This document shows positions 1 through 4,542 of a stretch of DNA of 6,051 bases, one piece after another. Both the position numbers and the translations under genes were made by a program. How positions within the stretch are numbered: position 1 is the first letter of the stretch; each line of letters opens with the position of its first letter. Where the stretch lies: NCBI GenBank assembly GCA_030621275.1, contig JAUXHY010000085.1:1-6051 (forward strand), read 5' to 3'. The DNA is from a bacterium. Lineage in GTDB: Bacteria > Fidelibacterota > Marinisomatia > Marinisomatales > JAHJCW01. The notes beneath the pieces were generated by a model. It searched no databases. It was given only the letters and a program-made list of their open reading frames with translations, and was not told the DNA's origin.

Positions 1-706
1 TAATTGCCAATAATGCTCCTATTATTCCCTCTAAAATACCTTCTATGATAAATGGTGTCCGGATAAATTGCTTGGTAGCGCCAATAGATTTTAAATTTTG
101 AATGAGATCTTGTTTTGCATAAACAGATAGTTTTATGGTATTAGAGATTACAATTATAGTAATTATTAACAATCCAAGAGCAACATAAGATATTATTTTA
201 ATAGTAATATTATAAAAATATTCCACTCTTCTGATTAAAGTACCCTCATAGACTACTTCATCAACATTGGGAATATTTTCCAAATTAGTAACTAGTGGTT
301 CAACATCAATTTCTGTATTACCATGTTTATCTATATTTATAACAGCACTGTTAGGAAGCGGATTATACCCTAATATGTCAATCAAATTTTCATCGAACTG
401 ATCTTGGTATATCTTTAGGGCATCATCTTTGGTCACTAAAGCAATAGATTGAACTCCATCCAACTCTTTTATTTGATTTACTATCAGCTGTGCATCCTCA
501 ATTGTAACGTAGTCCTCAAAAAACACTTCAATCTTATATTCTGATCTAATGTAGTCAATTAATTGATGTGAATTTTGATGAACTAATATAAAAGTTCCAA
601 TTATCAATAATGAAAAGAATACTGAACCAATAGCGGTAAATGCAGTTAATTTATGTCTCCAAAGGTTTCTTATCCCTTCATGGAATAGATAAAGTATTTT
701 ACTCAT
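1..706 (-). CDS. ftsX: Cell division protein FtsX, 3'-truncated by the window edge
   Basis: FtsX is the inner-membrane subunit of FtsEX, an ABC-type complex that works as a mechanotransmitter: FtsE ATP hydrolysis drives FtsX to activate periplasmic cell-wall hydrolases at the septum. I translated 235 residues from the ATG at 706-704. They begin MSKILYLFHEGIRNLWRHK, followed by a first membrane helix at about residues 22-42. A periplasmic domain of about 120 residues follows, containing VFFEDYVT (61-68), and then a second membrane helix at about 165-190. The family's conserved cytoplasmic stretch comes next, with LKSIGAT at 205-211 and RTPFIIEG at 216-223, leading into a third helix that the window cuts at IGALLAI. 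Family members are about 290-300 residues long, so roughly the last 60 are missing. The start codon overlaps the ftsE stop as ATGA, which fixes the start and implies coupled translation. The frame is intact as far as visible. Identification rests on motifs plus linkage to FtsE and is firm. Confidence 0.95.
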   Translation of the reverse strand, partial: MSKILYLFHEGIRNLWRHKLTAFTAIGSVFFSLLIIGTFILVHQNSHQLIDYIRSEYKIEVFFEDYVTIEDAQLIVNQIKELDGVQSIALVTKDDALKIYQDQFDENLIDILGYNPLPNSAVINIDKHGNTEIDVEPLVTNLENIPNVDEVVYEGTLIRRVEYFYNITIKIISYVALGLLIITIIVISNTIKLSVYAKQDLIQNLKSIGATKQFIRTPFIIEGILEGIIGALLAI

Positions 707-1356
707 CCGGTTTGTATAATTCCATTTTTAATTTCTATAAAGCGGTGACCCAATTCTTTAATTAGTCTATAATTATGTGATGTCATTAACACTGTAGTAC
801 CCTTTCTATTAATTCGTTCCAATAGTCTTATGATTTGCAGTGCCGTTGATGGATCTAAATTACCTGTCGGTTCATCTGCCAAAATAATATCCGGATCTTT
901 TACAAGACCTCGAGCAATGCAGGCTCGTTGCTGTTCTCCTCCGGATAATTCCCGTGGATATTCGAATGCTTTATCTTCCAAACCAACTTCTATTAATAGC
1001 GCCATCACCCTATCATGTACCTCTTTCTTATGATAACCAATAACATGCAGCGGTAATGCTACATTTTCAAATAAATTACGATCATTCAATAAATTAAAAT
1101 TCTGGGAAATCATTCCAATATCTCGTCTTAAATTAGGCATTTTACGTTTTCTAAACTTATTCGACGAATATCGATTTATATGCACTTCGCCTCTATCCGG
1201 TAACAAGTCCATATAAATTAAGCGGATGATGGTTGTTTTCCCCGCTCCGGAAGGTCCGATTAGAAATGTAAATTCACCCGGTAATATCCTTAAATGGGCA
1301 TTAAAAACGCCCATACCGTTAGGATATGAGTACGTTACATTGTTAAATCCAATCAT
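703..1356 (-). CDS. ftsE: Cell division ATP-binding protein FtsE
   Basis: This is the cytoplasmic ABC ATPase that pairs with FtsX at the division site and powers activation of septal peptidoglycan hydrolases. At 217 residues it has the usual FtsE length and carries every ABC motif: Walker A GPSGAGKT (34-41), Q-loop Gln85, signature LSGGEQQR (137-144), Walker B IILADEP (157-163), the D-loop NLD (166-168) and the switch His194. The N-terminus (MIGFNNVTYSYPNG) and the LFENVALPL segment (95-103) are FtsE-like and separate it from LolD or MacB ATPases. Adjacency to ftsX settles the matter. The stretch after the Q-loop reads QNFNLLNDR where many FtsE proteins have QDFKLLPDR, a mild divergence outside the catalytic residues. 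The ATG at 1356 has no clear Shine-Dalgarno. It lies 26 bases after the exchanger stop, the loosest junction in the cluster. Confidence 0.96.
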   Translation of the reverse strand: MIGFNNVTYSYPNGMGVFNAHLRILPGEFTFLIGPSGAGKTTIIRLIYMDLLPDRGEVHINRYSSNKFRKRKMPNLRRDIGMISQNFNLLNDRNLFENVALPLHVIGYHKKEVHDRVMALLIEVGLEDKAFEYPRELSGGEQQRACIARGLVKDPDIILADEPTGNLDPSTALQIIRLLERINRKGTTVLMTSHNYRLIKELGHRFIEIKNGIIQTG

Positions 1357-1382
1357 TATAATATCATTAAATTAATATGGTT
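1357..1382 (-). other. 26-bp spacer between exchanger and ftsE, no regulatory site recognised
   Basis: This is the only appreciable intergenic gap in the window. It is almost entirely A and T. I see no hairpin followed by a T-run, so no intrinsic terminator, and no purine-rich ribosome binding site before the ftsE ATG. An AT-rich promoter -10 element could hide here, but there is too little sequence and no convincing -35 partner. Read-through from the upstream genes is the simplest reading. Confidence 0.6.
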
Positions 1383-2306
1383 CTATCTGAAGAATAAACC
1401 GTAAATAAATATAAAATACGCCGCAACTAATAGAAATGAGTAAATCCGAGAGAAAGGTTGCTTTACTCGTGACAATGGAATTAGGACAAGTCCAAATGCA
1501 ATCATTATTGGAATCTCAAAAGTCATAATTTCTGGTGGACTTACTATCGGTTTTACAATACTGACAATACCAATTACAGACAAAATATTAAATAAATTTG
1601 ACCCAATTATGTTGCCAACTGAAATACCATGCTCCTTGTGAAATGATGCAACAACTGATGTCGATAACTCCGGTAAAGATGTTCCTAGCGCCACAACTGA
1701 CATACCAATTACAACTTCACTAACACCAATAATTTTTGCAAGTTCAACGGCTCCTTTAATAAATACATCCGCACCAATATATAATCCTATCATTCCAAGA
1801 ATAAATAATATCAATGCTCTGCCCGTTCCACCTATTGGTGTCACTGATTCAACATCCTGTTCACGTCTATACTTTATACATGACCAAGTATAGAGTATTA
1901 ATCCAATGAATAATGTTATTCCTTCAATTCGAGATATGGTTCCATCATATAAAAAAATAATAAATACAATACAAACAAATAGATAAATATATAAATCATG
2001 TTTTATACGATTAAAATGAATCGTTATAGGAAATATTAACGAAGCTAATCCTAAAACTAATCCAACATTTGCAATATTCGAACCTACGATATTTCCAATA
2101 GCAATATGTGATGCATCTGTCAGTACTGCTTTCAGACTAATAATTAATTCAGGTAATGACGTTCCAAAAGCAACAACAGTCAACCCAATTACTAACGATG
2201 ATATCTTTAACCGATTTGCAAAAAATACAGCACTTTTTACTAGCCAATCTGCTCCAAAAAATAGAAAGACTACACCAATAATTAGATAGAGGAAACTAGT
2301 CAACAT
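1383..2306 (-). CDS. CaCA-family Na+/Ca2+ exchanger-like antiporter (YrbG/NCX_Mj type)
   Basis: An inner-membrane cation antiporter that probably exports Ca2+ in exchange for Na+ or H+. The 307 residues are very hydrophobic, with about ten predicted membrane helices in two inverted halves joined by a charged cytoplasmic loop (about 144-161). Each half holds the family's alpha repeat. Alpha-1 (41-84) has GTSLPEL at 48-54 and GNIVGSN at 71-77. Alpha-2 (201-244) has GTSLPEL at 208-214 and GNIIGSN at 231-237. Glu53 and Glu213 match the ion-binding glutamates of the archaeal exchanger NCX_Mj. The other two ligand positions are Asn80 and Asn240, whereas NCX_Mj has Asp at the second, as best I recall. 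Length is normal for prokaryotic members (about 300-325). The ATG shares its A with the nadD stop (TAATG), so translation is probably coupled. Family assignment is firm. Ion selectivity is inferred and no gene symbol is justified. Confidence 0.93.
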   Translation of the reverse strand: MLTSFLYLIIGVVFLFFGADWLVKSAVFFANRLKISSLVIGLTVVAFGTSLPELIISLKAVLTDASHIAIGNIVGSNIANVGLVLGLASLIFPITIHFNRIKHDLYIYLFVCIVFIIFLYDGTISRIEGITLFIGLILYTWSCIKYRREQDVESVTPIGGTGRALILFILGMIGLYIGADVFIKGAVELAKIIGVSEVVIGMSVVALGTSLPELSTSVVASFHKEHGISVGNIIGSNLFNILSVIGIVSIVKPIVSPPEIMTFEIPIMIAFGLVLIPLSRVKQPFSRIYSFLLVAAYFIFIYGLFFR

Positions 2307-2890
2307 TATAAATAAAGAGAATTCTTATTTATAAATTCCCAAACAGGTTGTGTTACCATATATCGTATAGTTTTATTTTCCTTCCACCGTTTACGAATAT
2401 GAGTAGCTGATAATTCAAATCGTGAAATATTTGCGAATTGTATTTCACTTAAAATCCAATTAGGTACTGAACTCGGTCTAAATCCGGGACGGAGCGCAAC
2501 AATCACTTGGCATTCTTCTAATATTTTTAATGGCTCACGCCAATTATGAAAATTCTTAAGAATGTCGCTACCAATTAAAAAATATAACTCGTCTCTTTTT
2601 AGGTTATGTTCCTTTTTAATATATCTAATAGTATCAATAGAGTATGATATTCCTCCTCTTTTAATCTCAGTATCCGATATATCAAAGTGAGGATTACCTT
2701 CAACAGCAATTTCTAACATTTTCCACCTATCTTCAACAGAAGAGGCAATACCATTCGATTTAAGTGGATTCTTTAAAGCTGGAATAAATATGATTTTATC
2801 AAACTCTTCAGCTTCGCATATTGTTTGGGCGATTAACAAATGCCCTAAATGAGGTGGATCAAATGTCCCACCAAAAATACATATTTTCAT
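2306..2890 (-). CDS. nadD: Nicotinate-nucleotide adenylyltransferase NadD
   Basis: A cytoplasmic enzyme that transfers AMP from ATP to nicotinate mononucleotide, giving deamido-NAD and pyrophosphate. This is the step of NAD biosynthesis before NAD synthetase. The 194-residue product is full length and shows the nucleotidyltransferase signature GGTFDPPHLGH at 7-17, with both ATP-handling histidines (14 and 17). It also has the substrate-side segment SYSIDTI (82-88), LIGSDILKNFHNW (105-117) and the C-terminal ATP motif SATHIRKR (161-168), the family's SxTxIR pattern. These features distinguish it from phosphopantetheine adenylyltransferase (CoaD), which is shorter and lacks the SDxxxxFxxW-like stretch. 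Its ATG overlaps the bamD stop as ATGA, and its stop overlaps the exchanger start, so it is embedded in the operon. No oddities seen. Confidence 0.97.
   Translation of the reverse strand: MKICIFGGTFDPPHLGHLLIAQTICEAEEFDKIIFIPALKNPLKSNGIASSVEDRWKMLEIAVEGNPHFDISDTEIKRGGISYSIDTIRYIKKEHNLKRDELYFLIGSDILKNFHNWREPLKILEECQVIVALRPGFRPSSVPNWILSEIQFANISRFELSATHIRKRWKENKTIRYMVTQPVWEFINKNSLYL
2887..2890 (-). other. ATGA stop-start overlap, bamD to nadD
   Basis: The ATG of nadD and the TGA of bamD share four bases. This arrangement supports termination-reinitiation and makes the nadD start unambiguous. The same ATGA arrangement occurs at 703-706 (ftsE to ftsX). Confidence 0.9.
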
Positions 2891-3672
2891 TTTTTATCGT
2901 CCGATTCGGCAGCACTAATATAATCAAGGGATTTCTCTTTTAAATCAGCCGATAGTATTTTGTCTCCATTAGATTGGTAATAATCCTTGGCTTCATCTAC
3001 TTTTTTCATTAATGAATATGATTGGATTATTCCTGCATGTGCATCATCAGCAAGATCAGTATCATAGTATTGTCTTAATAGATCTTCGTATGCTACTATA
3101 GCAGAATCATAAGCGTGCAGCTTAATATACAATAATGCTGACTCTAATATTTTTTCAGCTAATTTATTACGGAGCTCTTTAACTGTATTATTTGCTTCGC
3201 TGCGATATTCAGAATCCGGGTATTCTTCAATAAATTCCTGTAATTTTTGCAGTGCCTTATCAGTATTACTTTGATCGTGGTAATAATTTGGAGATTCGGC
3301 TACATAGGCCTGACAAATCCTCCATCTGCATTTTTCAACATAAGAACTGTATTTCATTTTTCGAGTCAATCGTTCGTACTCAGCGATTGCCAAAATATAT
3401 TCTTTGTTTTTAAAATATGATTCCGCCAAATAATACTGAGCATCATCACCCCATTCAGTGTGTGAACCGCTTAATACGATGATTTGAAATTCCTGTTGTG
3501 CATTATAATACTTTTTATTCTCAAGAAACTCTTGACCACGTTTATATCGCTCTTCTAGCGATAATTTCTCAACCGGTTTTTTCCCCGCACAACTAACCAT
3601 TATTCCTATACTAATTAATATTAATAATATATAAATTATTCTGTTTTTAGTCATTCTCTTTACAAACTCCAT
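2887..3672 (-). CDS. bamD: Outer membrane assembly lipoprotein BamD (TPR-rich)
   Basis: BamD is the essential accessory lipoprotein of the BAM complex. It binds BamA on the periplasmic side of the outer membrane and helps recognise unfolded barrel proteins. The product has a basic N-terminus, a hydrophobic signal core (12-26) and a lipobox MVSC with lipidated Cys28, followed by Ala-Gly and no Asp, fitting outer-membrane sorting. The remainder is helical tetratricopeptide repeats, for example RYKRGQEFLENKKYYNAQQEF from about 42, YYLAESYFKNKEYILAIAEY around 79-98 and the BamD-like LYIKLHAYDSAIVAYEDLL near 181-199. Length of 261 is close to E. coli BamD (245). Two starts are possible. The ATG at 3672 overlaps the upstream gene by 13 bases and follows AAAGGA by 11 bases. 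The ATG at 3654 (Met7) would give a shorter, equally good signal peptide. YbgF/CpoB-type TPR proteins are the main alternative, but the lipoprotein signal and repeat layout favour BamD. Confidence 0.9.
   Translation of the reverse strand: MEFVKRMTKNRIIYILLILISIGIMVSCAGKKPVEKLSLEERYKRGQEFLENKKYYNAQQEFQIIVLSGSHTEWGDDAQYYLAESYFKNKEYILAIAEYERLTRKMKYSSYVEKCRWRICQAYVAESPNYYHDQSNTDKALQKLQEFIEEYPDSEYRSEANNTVKELRNKLAEKILESALLYIKLHAYDSAIVAYEDLLRQYYDTDLADDAHAGIIQSYSLMKKVDEAKDYYQSNGDKILSADLKEKSLDYISAAESDDKK
3589..3597 (-). other. Lipobox cysteine of BamD
   Basis: Codons for Val-Ser-Cys, completing the lipobox Met-Val-Ser-Cys after a run of Ile and Leu. Cysteine 28 (codon at 3591-3589) is the predicted site of diacylglycerol attachment and signal peptidase II cleavage. 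Met at -3 is less common than Leu but acceptable. Confidence 0.8.
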
Positions 3673-4541
3673 TGAACGGATATTCCTTTAATAATATAAA
3701 TTGATTCTAATCCTATAGATACGTCTAAATTGTAAGATAGTTCTTTATTTTTATTAGCGTTCCATAATGCATCTAATGCGCTAAAAATATGGTTAAATAG
3801 TAGTACGCTAGCGGCAAATTTAGCATTTTTATAAAGAACATTACTATCATTACGTAATTCTAAGTAGTGTTGTTTATTTGGAGTCATCACTATTAACTCA
3901 ATTTCTCCCTCTTTGATATTCTTATTTATGATTTCCCAATTTAATCTTGCATCATCCCACCCGGCAACAAACTGGTCATATTTACCGATACCTTCATAAA
4001 AATCCCAATCTCTTAGCTCAACATACTCAATATTAGGATTTCCCATTAAAATTTTAGAGGATTCATATCTTCCATTTACGATAATTGTAATGTGATGACT
4101 ACCATCAATCCGCACATCATTAACTTCAGGATATCCGCTTGATTGTATATCACTTAACAAAACTGCACTACCATTTACCCAATTATTCATATCCCAATGT
4201 TCATCAGCCCAATTTTCATACTCTTTAGTAATATTATCTCCCTTGTTTGTCCAAGATATATATCCCGCAATACTTGCGACTTCAACTCCGGCGAACAAAA
4301 CTGTTTTCCACCATGGTGAACGATTTAAATACTGCCCGAATCCGGGAATTACTAAAGATGCTACCATGGGTTTTAGGGAAGATGTTTTACTATTAATGTC
4401 TAATGAATCCGTAAATATTGAATTGTGAACAAGATTTGTTAATTCTATTTTCGTAGCAAAACGATTATCGAGATTTTTCAATAAATCCTCAGCGCATACA
4501 ATAGTAGAAATTGTTATTAATAATATTATTGTTTTCCGCAA
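3660..4541 (-). CDS. DUF5683-like envelope protein of unknown function
   Basis: Function unknown. The 293-residue product begins with a signal peptide (MRKTIILLITISTIVCA, cleavage probably after Ala17). After a polar stretch comes SLKPMVASLVIPGFGQYLNR (55-74), where Pro-Gly-Phe-Gly-Gln is the hallmark I associate with DUF5683 proteins, running into a membrane helix at about 78-96. A soluble middle part contains IGKYDQFVAGWDDAR (185-199), a stretch I recall from similar uncharacterised proteins of the FCB group. A second hydrophobic segment near 242-258 contains NHIFSALDALW, followed by a short beta-rich tail. The start codon is TTG, two bases after the preceding gene's stop. It is well supported, because it places Arg-Lys directly before the signal core and an in-frame TAA lies only 8 codons upstream with no ATG or GTG between. 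Position between an outer-membrane barrel gene and bamD suggests an envelope role, but this is only contextual. Confidence 0.82.
   Translation of the reverse strand: MRKTIILLITISTIVCAEDLLKNLDNRFATKIELTNLVHNSIFTDSLDINSKTSSLKPMVASLVIPGFGQYLNRSPWWKTVLFAGVEVASIAGYISWTNKGDNITKEYENWADEHWDMNNWVNGSAVLLSDIQSSGYPEVNDVRIDGSHHITIIVNGRYESSKILMGNPNIEYVELRDWDFYEGIGKYDQFVAGWDDARLNWEIINKNIKEGEIELIVMTPNKQHYLELRNDSNVLYKNAKFAASVLLFNHIFSALDALWNANKNKELSYNLDVSIGLESIYIIKGISVQWSL
4539..4541 (-). promoter_or_regulatory. TTG start codon of the DUF5683-like gene
   Basis: The reading frame has TAA at 4565-4563, and the only usual start codon between it and the signal-peptide coding sequence is this TTG. The codons that follow encode Arg-Lys-Thr and then a hydrophobic run. 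The upstream GGG (about 8 bases away, inside the end of the barrel gene) is a weak ribosome binding site. Low initiation with coupling to the preceding gene, whose stop lies one base away, is a reasonable inference. Confidence 0.75.
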
Positions 4542-4542
4542 G

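Noticed and set aside
830..1033. Plus-strand open frame of 67 codons
   Set aside because: It lies antisense inside the conserved signature and Walker B region of ftsE and its product resembles nothing known. It is a shadow frame.
1357..1382. Possible promoter for ftsEX in the AT-rich gap
   Set aside because: TATTAT-like strings are expected by chance at this base composition, and no matching -35 or -33 element could be recognised.
4309..4318. Perfect 10-base palindrome CACCATGGTG
   Set aside because: It lies inside the codons for Ser-Pro-Trp-Trp-Lys of the DUF5683-like protein, with no partner site or intergenic context. It is probably chance.
4243..4428. Plus-strand open frame of 61 codons
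   Set aside because: It is antisense to the conserved PGFGQ region of the DUF5683-like gene, with no recognisable product.
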